A stretch of DNA of 41,432 nt from Desulfonatronovibrio magnus (GCF_000934755.1 NZ_KN882187.1:12525-53956), one strand, 5' to 3'; shown: positions 31,512 through 39,975, counted from the stretch's first letter. Notes: a model not told the origin generated them from the letters alone. Program-made: numbers and translations.

Positions 31512-33002
31512 ATGATCACAGACAATCAAGTGAGGAAACTTATGAAGCTTTTAGGACAGGGGAAGACAATGGAGCAGGCATCGGCAAAGTGTGGCATGGA
31601 TGTAAAGAGTGCCCGTAAGTATAGGGATCTGGACAAACAGCCAAGTGAATTGCAGGCTGAAAGGAAACGGGACTGGCGTACCCGCAGTGATCCATTTATC
31701 AAGGAGTGGCCAATAGTCACAGCGTTTTTAGAGATCAATCCTGGTCTTGAAGCAAAGACTTTGTTTGAGCACTTACAAAGGCAGTATCCTGGTCGTTTTT
31801 CAGATGGCCAGCTTCGGACCTTTCAGAGAAAGATCAAGGGATGGCGGGCAACAGAAGGTCCAGCCAAGGAGGTGTATTTTCCTCAGGTTCACAAGCCAGG
31901 TCAACTGAGCCAGTCTGACTTCACTCATATGGGCGAGCTTGAAGTGACCATTGCTGGCCTGCCCTTTGACCATTTGATATACCATTTTGTTTTGACTTAT
32001 TCCAATTGGGAAGCAGGCATGGTCTGCTTTTCTGAAAGCTTTGAGAGCTTAAGTGAAGGGTTACAGCAGGCTTTACAAAAACTTGGTGGAGTCCCGGAAG
32101 CTCACCAGACAGACAGATTGTCTACGGCAGTGAACAAACCAGGGAACATGGAAGAATTCACAAGTCGTTACCAGGGGCTTTTATCGCACTATGGCCTTAC
32201 AGGTCGTAAAATTCAGGCAGCAAGCCCCAATGAAAATGGAGATATAGAGCAAAGGCATCATCGCTTTAAAAGGGCTGTGGATCAGGCCCTGATGCTGCGT
32301 GGCAACCGGGATTTTTCTTCGCGTAAAGAATACGATATTTTTCTAGAAAATTTGTTTATGCAGTTAAACCGCAATCGGCAGCAAAGATTCCAGGAGGAGC
32401 AAAGACTTTTACGTCCTCTGCCGGGCAAAGCATTACCATCGTGCAGCAAATTTACAGTTGTTGTCGGTCCGAGCAGCACCATAAGGATTAAGAAGAACGT
32501 GTATTCAGTTCATAGTCGTCTTATCGGTGAGCAAGTGGTAGTCCGTCTTTACGCAGAATACCTTGAGGTCTGGTATGGACAGAGGTTTATTGAGCAGATT
32601 CCTCGACTGCGTGGCGCAAGCAAGTCCCGCATTCAATACAGACACATAATTGACTGGCTGGTCCGCAAACCTGGAGCTTTTGCAAACTACCGCTACCATA
32701 GCGATCTGTTCCCAACGAGCCGTTTTAGGATGGCCTATGATGACCTGAAGAAAGTCCATGCTCTTTCCAAGGCTGCCAAGGAATACTTACAGATTTTAAA
32801 ACTTGCGGCTAAAGAAAACGAATTGGCGGTGGACGATGCTCTTCGTTATCTATACGAGCAAGGTCAACCAGTGTCCGCAGATACTGTCAAGAGCATTGTA
32901 TCTTCCGGCCAAAAGCCTCAACCGATAACTGATGTTGAAATTTCAGAAATTATTTTAGGTTCTTACGATCTTCTTCTGGATGCCCAGGAGGTGACACAAT
33001 GA
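31512..33002 (+). CDS. istA: IS21 transposase IstA
   Basis: 496 residues behind AGGAGGCAAAGG. The N-terminal helix-turn-helix reads MITDNQVRKLMKLLGQGKTM and SAKCGMDVKSARKYRDL. The DDE integrase core has QLSQSDFTHMGEL (first Asp), HQTDRLSTA (second Asp) and ASPNENGDIEQRHHRFK (Glu). The C-terminal part is the usual IstA beta-rich region. Full length for the family; no frameshift. The stop overlaps the istB start (ATGA), coupling translation. Confidence 0.95.
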   Translation: MITDNQVRKLMKLLGQGKTMEQASAKCGMDVKSARKYRDLDKQPSELQAERKRDWRTRSDPFIKEWPIVTAFLEINPGLEAKTLFEHLQRQYPGRFSDGQLRTFQRKIKGWRATEGPAKEVYFPQVHKPGQLSQSDFTHMGELEVTIAGLPFDHLIYHFVLTYSNWEAGMVCFSESFESLSEGLQQALQKLGGVPEAHQTDRLSTAVNKPGNMEEFTSRYQGLLSHYGLTGRKIQAASPNENGDIEQRHHRFKRAVDQALMLRGNRDFSSRKEYDIFLENLFMQLNRNRQQRFQEEQRLLRPLPGKALPSCSKFTVVVGPSSTIRIKKNVYSVHSRLIGEQVVVRLYAEYLEVWYGQRFIEQIPRLRGASKSRIQYRHIIDWLVRKPGAFANYRYHSDLFPTSRFRMAYDDLKKVHALSKAAKEYLQILKLAAKENELAVDDALRYLYEQGQPVSADTVKSIVSSGQKPQPITDVEISEIILGSYDLLLDAQEVTQ

Positions 33003-33757
33003 TAGAGCAAAAACACAGCACCCTTTCCGGCTATCTAAAAGATCTGTATCTGCCGTCTTTCCGCCAGAATTATCGTGGAGAAGCAGATTTGGCCCGTCAG
33101 GAATCTCTGGATCATGAGGAATATCTGCTTGAGCTAGCCAGAAAAGAGTCTGAAGGACGGGCACTCAAGCGAACCCAGAGATATCTTCGGGAGTCCAAGT
33201 TGCCAAATGAGAAGACTTGGGAAATGTTCGACCGGGAACGTTTGCCTGTCAAGGTAAACAGTCTGGTGCAAAATTTATTGGAAGGGTCTTTTGTTGGCCG
33301 CTTTGAAAATGTCCTGGCTTTTGGCAACCCGGGAAGTGGCAAGACCCATCTGCTTTGCGCTATCGGGCATGAGCTGATCCAGCAAGGACGCCGAGTATTG
33401 TATGCACCCTGCAGCCTTCTGGTTCAGGACCTGCTGGTTGCCAAGCGGGAACTTAGCCTGGCCAAACAACTGAAGAAGCTTTCCAGGTATCATGCATTGA
33501 TCATTGATGACATAGGATATGTTCAACAAGACCGGGAGGAAATGGAGGTTCTGTTTACCCTGCTTGCTGATCGCTACGAGCGTGGTACGGTCATGCTCAC
33601 GAGCAATCTGCCTTTTTCGAGATGGGAACAGATTTTCAAGGACCCTATGACTACGGCCGCAGCCATTGACCGGCTGGTTCATCACTGCATTATCCTGGAA
33701 CTTAATTTGCCAAGCTACCGTTTGGAAAAGTCCCGAGAGAAACGGGAAAAAGGGTGA
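32999..33757 (+). CDS. istB: IS21 helper ATPase IstB
   Basis: 252 residues of the DnaC-like AAA+ family that assists IstA. Walker A is FGNPGSGKTHLLCAIG (~106-121), Walker B HALIIDDIGYVQQD (~165-178), then sensor-like LTSNLPFSRWEQIF and the arginine-containing AAAIDRLVHHCIIL. The N-terminal basic helical domain (YLRESKLPNEKTWEMFD) is typical. The gene overlaps istA by 4 bases. Confidence 0.95.
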   Translation: MIEQKHSTLSGYLKDLYLPSFRQNYRGEADLARQESLDHEEYLLELARKESEGRALKRTQRYLRESKLPNEKTWEMFDRERLPVKVNSLVQNLLEGSFVGRFENVLAFGNPGSGKTHLLCAIGHELIQQGRRVLYAPCSLLVQDLLVAKRELSLAKQLKKLSRYHALIIDDIGYVQQDREEMEVLFTLLADRYERGTVMLTSNLPFSRWEQIFKDPMTTAAAIDRLVHHCIILELNLPSYRLEKSREKREKG

Positions 33758-33761
33758 AGAT

Positions 33762-33992
33762 ATGGAGCAAATAACCCGGACCAGGAAAGAGATCGAGGAG
33801 GTGGTTGTTTTCGTACGGCTTGAGTTGTACAACAAGGATTTGCCATGTGGCCCAGCCTCCATCAGAAAGAAAATGGAAAAATATGGTGAAGTTAAGATTC
33901 CGTCCGAAAGGACAATATCCCGAATTTTGGCCAGACATGGATTAACCCACAAAAGAACGGGTTGGTACGAAGGGGATGAACAAATTGGGTAG
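33762..33992 (+). CDS. Small helix-turn-helix-like protein at the end of the IS21
   Basis: 76 residues, starting 5 bases after istB. The part GPASIRKKMEKYGEVKIPSERTISRILARHGLTHKR resembles the helix-turn-helix of IS3/IS481-type transposases (PSxRTVxRILxRHGL). It ends soon after, so it is either a fragment of another transposase trapped in the element or a third IS21 gene with a DNA-binding role. It reads in the same direction as istA-istB and probably shares their transcript. Confidence 0.55.
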   Translation: MEQITRTRKEIEEVVVFVRLELYNKDLPCGPASIRKKMEKYGEVKIPSERTISRILARHGLTHKRTGWYEGDEQIG

Positions 33993-34049
33993 TAGGTGTC
34001 GGGAATAATCATTGTTGTCGATCAGTGGGGCAAAATGATGATTTTTTGC

Positions 34050-34085
34050 GCCCAGAGGAGGCCCCCCGGGGGGCCTCCTCTGGGC
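34050..34085. terminator. 36-base perfect palindrome inside the IS21 right end
   Basis: Starts GCCCAGAGGAGGCCCCCC and continues with its exact complement, 18 bases per arm with no spacer. It lies after the last frame and before the right terminal repeats, and could stop transcription out of the element. A perfect GC-rich palindrome without loop is unusual. Confidence 0.7.
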
Positions 34086-34286
34086 CTCCCTCTGAGCTCG
34101 TCCAAATAGACAACTAATCTTTGGACATGGAGGGTGATTGAAAGGGGATTATTTGGGAGTGGCTGATGGGAATTATAATTGTCGTTGACAGGGAAAAATA
34201 ATTGTCGTTGAACAGATAGGGTTTATAAAAGAATTTTTCAGCCACCCGCTGCGCTCGACGTAAAGGCAGACTGTAAGACAGACTGA

Positions 34287-34365
34287 CGCAGAAAGATATC
34301 ATGTGTCTGTCTTTTCAGTCTGGCTTACTGTCTGTGGCTAATAATTCTTTACCAGGCAGGGCTGA
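34287..34365 (+). repeat. 79-bp direct repeat, unit 1
   Basis: Starts CGCAGAAAGATATCATGTGT and ends in GGGCTGA; the second unit at 34488-34566 has the same length with only a few substitutions. They are 122 bases apart. No coding function seen. Confidence 0.85.
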
Positions 34366-34487
34366 CGGAAAGGTAGACTGAATAATTTCCTCCTGGCGAC
34401 TTGCCAGAAGGTAAGGATGCCATTGCATAGCGGCGAAGCAGAGAGTTGCACCGCAGGTGCTGACAGCTTTTCGGCGGGCAGGTCGCC

Positions 34488-34566
34488 CGCAGAAAGATAT
34501 CCTGTGTCTGCCTTTTCAGTCTGACTTACTGTCTGTGGCAAATAATTCTTTATCAGGTGAGGCTGA
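34488..34566 (+). repeat. 79-bp direct repeat, unit 2
   Basis: Partner of 34287-34365, in the same orientation. It starts CGCAGAAAGATATCCTGTGT. Confidence 0.85.
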
Positions 34567-34808
34567 GGTTAACCAAAATTATGGTAGTTTTTTACAAAGA
34601 ATATTGAAAAAAATTTTTGGTTACCACGATCATGCAGCTTCCAAATTTGGTCATTCCCCAGCTTGACTGGGTAATCCATGTCTTTGGATCTTCAGATAAA
34701 AATGGATTACCGGGTCCGATTGTCCCGGAGACCGATGCGCGGCCAGCCATGATAATATATGTGGCTTAAAAAAGGTAGGAAGGTCGCTAATATTGATTAA
34801 ATACTTAT

Positions 34809-35273
34809 TTAAAACTCTTGCTGATAAATCCGCCTTCGCCGTGGCTTCCTGCTCTGTGCTGCCAGTCTTTGCTCAAAAGCTATGGCAGCCATTTTTCTGT
34901 TCTGGAGTGAATTGACCCCATTTACGACAGGATTGTTTTCTTCTAACTTATCCAAGTATTCCAGTATTTTTTGTTTTTCGATATCATTGTAACTTTCTTT
35001 GATTGCAAAGGGGCATTTCTCTATAAGCCCAAGGGGTTTAACCGTTCCTAATGGCTCACCTGTGTCCCAGTGATATTCGATGAACAGATAGGGGCGTGGT
35101 CCGATTTTATACCTGGAAATGAGAAAGCCATTTTTACCTTTCAGCCAGACACCCGCATAAGCATTTCTTGCGTATATCTTGTAGACGTATTGGTCTTCCA
35201 GCTCATCAATCCCAAGATAGTCAGTGCTGTCCTGCATTTTTCTTATGAAATCAAGAAGGTTATTTTCATTCAT
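34809..35273 (-). CDS. Conserved-looking protein of unknown function (154 aa)
   Basis: The ATG at 35273 is chosen over an upstream TTG; no strong RBS is visible. A soluble protein with an aromatic beta-rich middle (YVYKIYARNAYAGVWLKGKNG, YLFIEYHWDTGEPLG) and a basic tail (QSRKPRRRRIYQQEF). No domain recognised. It stands alone between repeats and the decayed IS21 copy. Confidence 0.5.
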   Translation of the reverse strand: MNENNLLDFIRKMQDSTDYLGIDELEDQYVYKIYARNAYAGVWLKGKNGFLISRYKIGPRPYLFIEYHWDTGEPLGTVKPLGLIEKCPFAIKESYNDIEKQKILEYLDKLEENNPVVNGVNSLQNRKMAAIAFEQRLAAQSRKPRRRRIYQQEF

Positions 35274-35443
35274 GAGATGCCCAAACAAATAAATTAAGAA
35301 ATTATAAAATGAAATTATTCGCCAGCGACAGCGAACATTTCATTTTCTAAGTCCAAACGCCCGCGAAATGATGTTCCGGCTTCACTTTGCTTTCAACATT
35401 AAATTTTCTTTGGGCAGATGTGCATGGTGTTCATATTCAAGCT

Positions 35444-35758
35444 TTACATGCAGAAGATTGTGAAAATCTTGCAAGGAGTATGCTTCTTTTGGAAAAGAAT
35501 TTCTGTGATAGCCTTGAGATGAATCGTATTCTTGGATTCAAACAAGAATTCCACCTCCCAAACGAACCCCTCACTATCTCTAAATTGGGGTATGGCTGCA
35601 CTTAGAAAAACGAACCTATCCAGACCTGATCATTGGACAGGCGAATAATCTATACTGCTAAGCTTCAGCGTGACCGAGCCAGGGACCGGGAGTTGCGTCA
35701 GGTCGATTTCTTCTTCCTTGATCGGATAAGAGAAACCAGGCCTATGTTCGAGTTCCAT
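35444..35758 (-). pseudogene. Possible decayed small gene with strong RBS
   Basis: GGAGGT with ideal spacing precedes an ATG at 35758 that opens a 42-codon frame (MELEHRPGFSYPIKEEEIDL, then LKLSSIDYSPVQ) ending at TGA 35630. Immediately after, another frame on the same strand stays open with protein-like sequence (LDRFVFLSAAIPQFRDSEGF, VWEVEFLFESKN) until TAA at 35444. The two may be one gene split by a frameshift, or the first may be a complete tiny gene. I do not recognise either part. Confidence 0.4.
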
Positions 35759-35882
35759 GGCATGACCTCCAGTTGTTTTGCTTTTCTTCTGATGTTTATG
35801 TAAATATAAAAGAAAATAGTATTACGCATTTTTTGAAAACCAAAACTGGCTGTACTATGTTGAGCGTTATTACAATATCTGG

Positions 35883-36090
35883 TGATGAGCAAATTATTAT
35901 TATAATTCCCCCCTGACGACAATTATTTTTCCCTGTTGAGTAACGAATGATTATCCTTGAACTCCATACAGGAGGCAAAGGATGATCACAGACAATCAAG
36001 TGAGGAAACTTATGAAGTTTTTAGAACAGGGGAAGACATTGGAGCAGTCGTCGGCAAAGTGTGGCATGGATGTAAAGAGTGCCCATAAGT
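35883..36090 (+). mobile_element. IS21 left-end fragment (second copy)
   Basis: Starts TGATGAGC like the intact element, contains the same internal ACGACAATTATTTTTCCC repeat and istA ribosome site, and encodes the first ~30 residues of IstA (MITDNQVRKLMKFLEQGKTL and on). Identity stops at about codon 37 (SAHKY). The rest of the element is gone. Confidence 0.9.
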
Positions 36091-36107
36091 ACATCATAAG
36101 TACATAA

Positions 36108-36314
36108 TTGACTCAAGCAGGCCTTTCTCACCGTTGGGTGAGTATATGCTCCTGGCTTGAGACTCATCGGATTCAAACCACTTATCTTCCTAAAGGAGAA
36201 GGGGGTGTTATCTCAGTCAGAAACTTTACTGGCCCGACCTTTGAACAGCCAAAAGTTTATTCTGCCCTTGGGATAAGCAGCATTCCAATAAAGTCGAGGA
36301 AAACAATGACCTAA
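36108..36314 (+). pseudogene. Unassigned open fragment after the IS21 remnant
   Basis: A 68-codon frame opening with TTG, no RBS, reading QAGLSHRWVSICSW and YLPKGEGGVISVRNF then FEQPKVYSALGISSIPIKSRK. The composition is protein-like and it looks like the C-terminal end of a lost gene, but I cannot name the family. Its stop lies in CCTAAC, the type of sequence that begins attC sites. Confidence 0.3.
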
Positions 36315-36400
36315 CAAGAGTAGTGCCGACAAAACAAGCCAGAAATAAGATAGCATTTTGAAATAACAGAGAATTTCGCTTAAACATGCGGAAACTGGGG

Positions 36401-36931
36401 TTAGCGTTTTGGTTTGTACTGACTTATTATACTATTTAATATAGGGAGTCTACCTTGTGACTTATAGTAGCAACAAAGAAGGTATGTCTCTATTATCTCA
36501 GGTGGGAAATGTTCGTTTTCTGATTTTATTGGTATTGCGTAAACATTAAAATCGCCCATAGATATGACAGTATCAATAGGAGTTCCTATGACATTAGGAT
36601 CATTTGTCCATCGATGGTTCTTGAATTTTGGATCCCCTTTTTTCAATTCTTTACTATCATTTGCAATATTTTTCCAAATCCTTCCTCGTATTGATCCTAT
36701 AGTTTTACCTATATACCAAATTTCATTCATGTTTTCTGTTAGTGGAATGTTCCAGTCTGTTTCTTTACACTCGGAATAGATATATATTCCGCATTGGTAA
36801 TTTAACTCATAAAAAATATCTTCTCCTCGAAGAGGATTCCAAGGATCGCTATATGTAGCTTTTAATTTTATTTTTGAACCAAATAAATTATTGTATGTCT
36901 TTAAACATTCATCAATATCTTTAACGACCAT
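36401..36931 (-). CDS. GIY-YIG nuclease-like cassette protein
   Basis: 176 residues. CGIYIYSECK (GIY at ~48-50) and IWYIGKTIGSIRGRIW (YIG at ~73-75, followed by arginines), with a later EIIETYLLCCYY glutamate, match the GIY-YIG endonuclease layout, with a longer spacer between GIY and YIG than usual. The DNA is A/T-rich. The AGAAGGAG site and ATG come ~20 bases after GTTAGTG (36957-36951, minus strand), the closing core of an attC. Its stop lies in CGCTAAC, a near complement of GTTAGTG. It therefore looks like the gene of one integron cassette. Confidence 0.6.
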   Translation of the reverse strand: MVVKDIDECLKTYNNLFGSKIKLKATYSDPWNPLRGEDIFYELNYQCGIYIYSECKETDWNIPLTENMNEIWYIGKTIGSIRGRIWKNIANDSKELKKGDPKFKNHRWTNDPNVIGTPIDTVISMGDFNVYAIPIKSENEHFPPEIIETYLLCCYYKSQGRLPILNSIISQYKPKR

Positions 36932-36950
36932 ATATTATCTCCTTCTTTCT

Positions 36951-37091
36951 CACTAACGCCAAGCCTTAGCGGAGTGCGCCTTTGGCCAGTCCGCTAAGGG
37001 CGCATGTTTAAGGATAGAGATCGACCATGTCCATTCGGGCAAAGCGCCAACAATCATGGCTGATGGTCGACTTTATCCTTCTTGATTAGGC
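36951..37091 (-). other. attC-like site between two cassette genes
   Basis: On the minus strand it opens with GCCTAATC at the stop of the upstream gene (near complement of that cassette's start GTTAGGC) and closes with GTTAGTG. The inner 62 bases (36951-37012) are a good attC: AAC, six unpaired bases, stem CCTTAGCGGA, loop, TCCGCTAAGG, six unpaired bases, GTT. A second hairpin with AAGGATA/TATCCTT arms fills the rest. Total 141 bases, the upper limit reported for attC, or two sites fused. Confidence 0.65.
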
Positions 37092-38153
37092 TATGGCCTG
37101 TACAATGCACCCTATTGTACTTTCGAGTTGGTCAGCGACCTTCTTGATATCGCTTACTTCTTTTAAAAAGCCAAAATCAAATTCAAATAGAACATAAGTG
37201 CTCTGTTTGTAATGACGAGGAAACACGTTGACGAACGAAGGCCATACCACTTTATTGAGGCATCGCCAAACTGCATCGCGTACTGCCTGATCGAGTTGAT
37301 CATCATCCAATTTTAAATTTAAATTAAAATCCTCATTAATTTCCAAGTAAAAAGAGTTGCTGTTGATATTAAATATGCTTTTCCCAAGATGAGGTTTGCT
37401 TGAATCCCACATTTCCAGAAAATTGAGAACGGAATCATGCACAGGTGGAGACATACGAGGAACAGGGTATAATGAAACCTTTCCAAATTTCTTTGTTCTT
37501 TCAGACTCGTTCCATTCCGATGCTAAAGACGAAAATACAGGGAACGCTAGTTCTGGAGCACAGAATACAAATCGATTATTTGGAAAGTCGTTTTCACCAT
37601 GAAATGCAAGATATTTTTCTCGAAAAACTGAAAATTGCCGCAATAGCGAAAATGCATTTATTCGCTTATCACGCTCGATGCGCATAAAATGAATCCACTC
37701 TTGATATTCTTTTTTCCTTGGCAAATTGTATTTTAACGAATTCTCAACCAAATCTATCATTACATTTAGGCCGATATGCCTAAATCGCCCAGATCCTGCT
37801 CCTGCTTTGTATGGCTTTGTATAAAATTCCGATGTGCCGTAAGTAATAAATAGAAACTCTTTTTGCTCTTTCAAATAATGCAGAGATTCCGAAGTGGTAA
37901 CTATTCGGTTTGTTTGCCAATCCTGATTCCATCTTCCACTTTCATCTGAATCTACCTTAGTTTCTACTACAACTGAAAGATTCTCGAAAGTAAGCTCAAT
38001 GTCGAATGGTTTACGGCGCTGCGCATGTTCAAGGTTACCAAGAGGCGGAGTGCCGAAAGCACTTTCTACCACATCGAGTTTCCCTATACCATCCAGGTCT
38101 TCAACAAGCCATACTAACAACCAATCATGTGTTTGCTCATTTTTATAATTCAT
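37086..38153 (-). CDS. PD-(D/E)XK nuclease family cassette protein
   Basis: 355 residues. The core reads KPFDIELTFENLSVVVETKVDS (~48-69): Asp, then E-T-K at the end of the next strand, as in PD-(D/E)XK nucleases of the PDDEXK_4-like group. The rest (YQEWIHFMRIERDKRINAF, FVFCAPELAFPVF) matches no domain I can name. The start follows GTTAGGCGAAGAAGGAATATTCG, i.e. an attC core site followed at once by the RBS. The stop overlaps the next attC-like site. A stand-alone anti-phage or restriction-like role is possible but unproven. Confidence 0.7.
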   Translation of the reverse strand: MNYKNEQTHDWLLVWLVEDLDGIGKLDVVESAFGTPPLGNLEHAQRRKPFDIELTFENLSVVVETKVDSDESGRWNQDWQTNRIVTTSESLHYLKEQKEFLFITYGTSEFYTKPYKAGAGSGRFRHIGLNVMIDLVENSLKYNLPRKKEYQEWIHFMRIERDKRINAFSLLRQFSVFREKYLAFHGENDFPNNRFVFCAPELAFPVFSSLASEWNESERTKKFGKVSLYPVPRMSPPVHDSVLNFLEMWDSSKPHLGKSIFNINSNSFYLEINEDFNLNLKLDDDQLDQAVRDAVWRCLNKVVWPSFVNVFPRHYKQSTYVLFEFDFGFLKEVSDIKKVADQLESTIGCIVQAIA

Positions 38154-38169
38154 CGAATATTCCTTCTTC

Positions 38170-38211
38170 GCCTAACAATGTTACCGAGATTTAGATAACA
38201 TTTTAAATGGC
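38170..38211 (-). other. Short attC-like hairpin
   Basis: On the minus strand GCCATTTAA, stem AATGTTA, 12-base loop, stem TAACATT, then GTTAGGC. The closing core is canonical, the opening one degenerate, and the total (42 bases) is below the usual attC size, so it is either a shortened or a decayed site. Confidence 0.5.
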
Positions 38212-38215
38212 ATCG

Positions 38216-38746
38216 CTATATTTTTTTCATTTGCCTTTCTAGATCACGAATCCGTTTAACAACTTTGCTGTATGTTTTTATCAGGTCTGTAAGAAGATCC
38301 CTTGTGCTAAGATTACATTGTTTTTCATTAATATATCGCTTCAGAAAATCCTTTGCTGGTTGCTCTAACTCTTGTTCATGATCATCGATTATTTCTCGCA
38401 GCAGAGTTCTAGGAGTTGTTGTGAGCCGATTTACGATTTCTTCCTTGGCTTCTTCTATGACAACAGCAGCATCTTCTTCAGCCATTTTACGGTAATTTCT
38501 GAAAGCCCAAATCAAGTAATCAGAACCACCAGCTTTAGCTAAAGTACTCATCTGAGTATTAGACGCGGGCTCATAAGGGGCATAAACCTTTAAAGATTTG
38601 ACGTTTTCACCGAAAGTTCTAGTCTTCCATTGTTTAAAAGTTTCAGCTTTTTTACGATTAGGAATTCGTTCAAGTTCTTCTACCCAGCCTTCATCATCCT
38701 CGATGAGAATACCGTATTTCTTCAAAATCCTAAGGTTGCTACTCAT
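38216..38746 (-). CDS. Unknown protein (176 aa), cassette position
   Basis: A strongly helical, charged protein (MAEEDAAVVIEEAKEEIVNR, KTYSKVVKRIRDLERQMKKI) with a coiled-coil-like C-terminus. No domain recognised. GGGGG lies just before the ATG in GGGGGTTATAAATG; the GTTATAA there could be a cassette core site, though its complement at the gene end (ATTTAAAA) is poor. It ends 5 bases before the attC-like hairpin. Confidence 0.55.
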   Translation of the reverse strand: MSSNLRILKKYGILIEDDEGWVEELERIPNRKKAETFKQWKTRTFGENVKSLKVYAPYEPASNTQMSTLAKAGGSDYLIWAFRNYRKMAEEDAAVVIEEAKEEIVNRLTTTPRTLLREIIDDHEQELEQPAKDFLKRYINEKQCNLSTRDLLTDLIKTYSKVVKRIRDLERQMKKI

Positions 38747-38853
38747 TTATAACCCCCATAATTAGTTTCCATTTAGAAATGTTTAACAATCTGAAATTAT
38801 TCATTACACTGCAGTTGTGCCCAATCAAATTTATTACGCGATGTAGTCACAAA

Positions 38854-38974
38854 TCAACCCCCACAACAAATCCACCCCCAGGATAGTGCAGCTAGCTGAC
38901 CACCGGCAAAGGACTAACCTCTTGCAAACAGTTCTTATACGCTTCAAGCTGGCCGGTAAAGTCTAAAGACTTCT
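38854..38974 (-). repeat. 121-bp direct repeat, left copy (exonuclease 3' end)
   Basis: Nearly identical to 41058-41178 and of equal length. On the minus strand it encodes KSLDFTGQLEAYKNCLQEVS and on to LPVVS, then a stop, where the other copy reads through. It ends with GFVVGVDL. The toxin-antitoxin cluster lies between the copies. Confidence 0.85.
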
Positions 38975-39007
38975 GCTCGGGGGGGAGTCCTTTTCTGTGC
39001 CATTGGT

Positions 39008-39751
39008 TTAATCCTGCAATTCGGCAAATTTGTTCCACACGCCCGACTTAAACCATGCCGGAATGCGGTCTGTTTTCATGGTTAAGAGGCTGGCATCGGT
39101 GACTTCTGCAAGCCAGATTTGCGTCGGCCCGGAGTTGTCAAAAATGTAGGCTCGATTTGTATAACGAATAGCTTCCGGTAATAAATCCAGTGATCGGTAA
39201 TAGCGGGATGTCACTTTGTCATCAGGTACTGAATGCCCCCCAAGACGAACTCGGTTTCGTATACGGGAAATGTTGATAATAGGGTCATCGGTCGCTATGT
39301 AATACAAATAGGTGCGAAAGCCTCGCTGCTGGGCTTTTTTCAAAAAATCGACCTTGTCAGCGGAGGACATGACGGTCTCGAAAGTAAAAGAAGTTCCGCG
39401 TTCCAACAGTTTGCGCCGAAGAAAGTCAGCCGCCACCGAGGCAAAATAGGAGTTGACCACCACATCAAAAAAGCTCAGCTTGTCATCGCTAAACCGCAAA
39501 TAGGCCGCCTCATCCAGCAAGTTTGCCTTATCAAGGAGAACGGAATCATTGAAAAAGGCTAAGATTTCCGATTCGGTGGTCGCTACGCCAAACATTTTCA
39601 GATCCAGAAAATCATGACTCCTGATTGCCAGCTCGATCTCATCAGGGTTGATATAGACGCCAAGCAATTCAGGGCGAATCACAGATTTGAGCGTGCTCTT
39701 GCCGGAGCCGTTGGGGCCGGCAAACATGCGCAGACGAGGGATATGACTCAT
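39008..39751 (-). CDS. Zeta toxin-like P-loop kinase
   Basis: 247 residues. MFAGPNGSGKSTL (Walker A, ~11-23), YINPDEIELAI (~33-43) and GTSFTFETVMSSADKVDFLK (~118-137) are the motifs of zeta-toxin-type proteins, which phosphorylate UDP-N-acetylglucosamine or related sugars; RVRLGGHSVPDDKVTSRYYR (~166-185) is a common signature of the chromosomal group. The gene overlaps its small upstream partner by ATGA, the normal toxin-antitoxin layout. Intact. Confidence 0.85.
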   Translation of the reverse strand: MSHIPRLRMFAGPNGSGKSTLKSVIRPELLGVYINPDEIELAIRSHDFLDLKMFGVATTESEILAFFNDSVLLDKANLLDEAAYLRFSDDKLSFFDVVVNSYFASVAADFLRRKLLERGTSFTFETVMSSADKVDFLKKAQQRGFRTYLYYIATDDPIINISRIRNRVRLGGHSVPDDKVTSRYYRSLDLLPEAIRYTNRAYIFDNSGPTQIWLAEVTDASLLTMKTDRIPAWFKSGVWNKFAELQD

Positions 39752-39975
39752 TTCAGCACCCGTTTTTCCCCCACTCTTACGGGGGTGGGCGGGGCGATCT
39801 TTTTGACTATAGTGCGTGTACCGTCGGGGAACACCTCATAAACGATGCCGTTTTCACTCTGGAGCACGCTGTGGCCCGAAGCCAAAGTCTGCCAGTAGGC
39901 TTGTGTTCCAGCAGATTGAGCCAATTCAGGAATGTGTTCTTCTAAAAACTGCATACTTTTTTCGGAGATAGGCAT
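39748..39975 (-). CDS. Antitoxin partner of the zeta-like toxin
   Basis: 75 residues from the ATG preceded by AAAGGAAAACACC; an upstream ATG 21 bases earlier lacks a site. The sequence (MPISEKSMQFLEEHIPEL, VYEVFPDGTRTIVKK) is typical of the small proteins paired with zeta-like kinases, although not similar to epsilon of Gram-positive plasmids. Its stop overlaps the toxin ATG. Antitoxin function is inferred from position. Confidence 0.75.
   Translation of the reverse strand: MPISEKSMQFLEEHIPELAQSAGTQAYWQTLASGHSVLQSENGIVYEVFPDGTRTIVKKIAPPTPVRVGEKRVLK

Larger units (their letters stand above)
31417..34214 (+). mobile_element. Intact IS21-family insertion sequence
   Basis: 2,798 bases with istA, istB and a small third frame. 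The ends are imperfect inverted repeats: TGATGAGCGACAATTAT on the left and, reversed, TGTTCAACGACAATTAT on the right (14 of 17). Both ends carry further internal ACGACAATTAT repeats, the transposase-binding arrangement of IS21. It is flanked by GATAGG on both sides (31411-31416 and 34215-34220), a 6-base target duplication within the 4-8 bases normal for the family. The intact ends and duplication point to a recent insertion. Confidence 0.9.
34221..34808. other. Non-coding stretch with tandem-spaced direct repeats
   Basis: No gene is supported in this 590-base stretch beyond the IS21 right end. It contains two 79-base direct repeats (34287-34365 and 34488-34566), listed separately, and short GC-rich hairpins. 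Confidence 0.5.
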
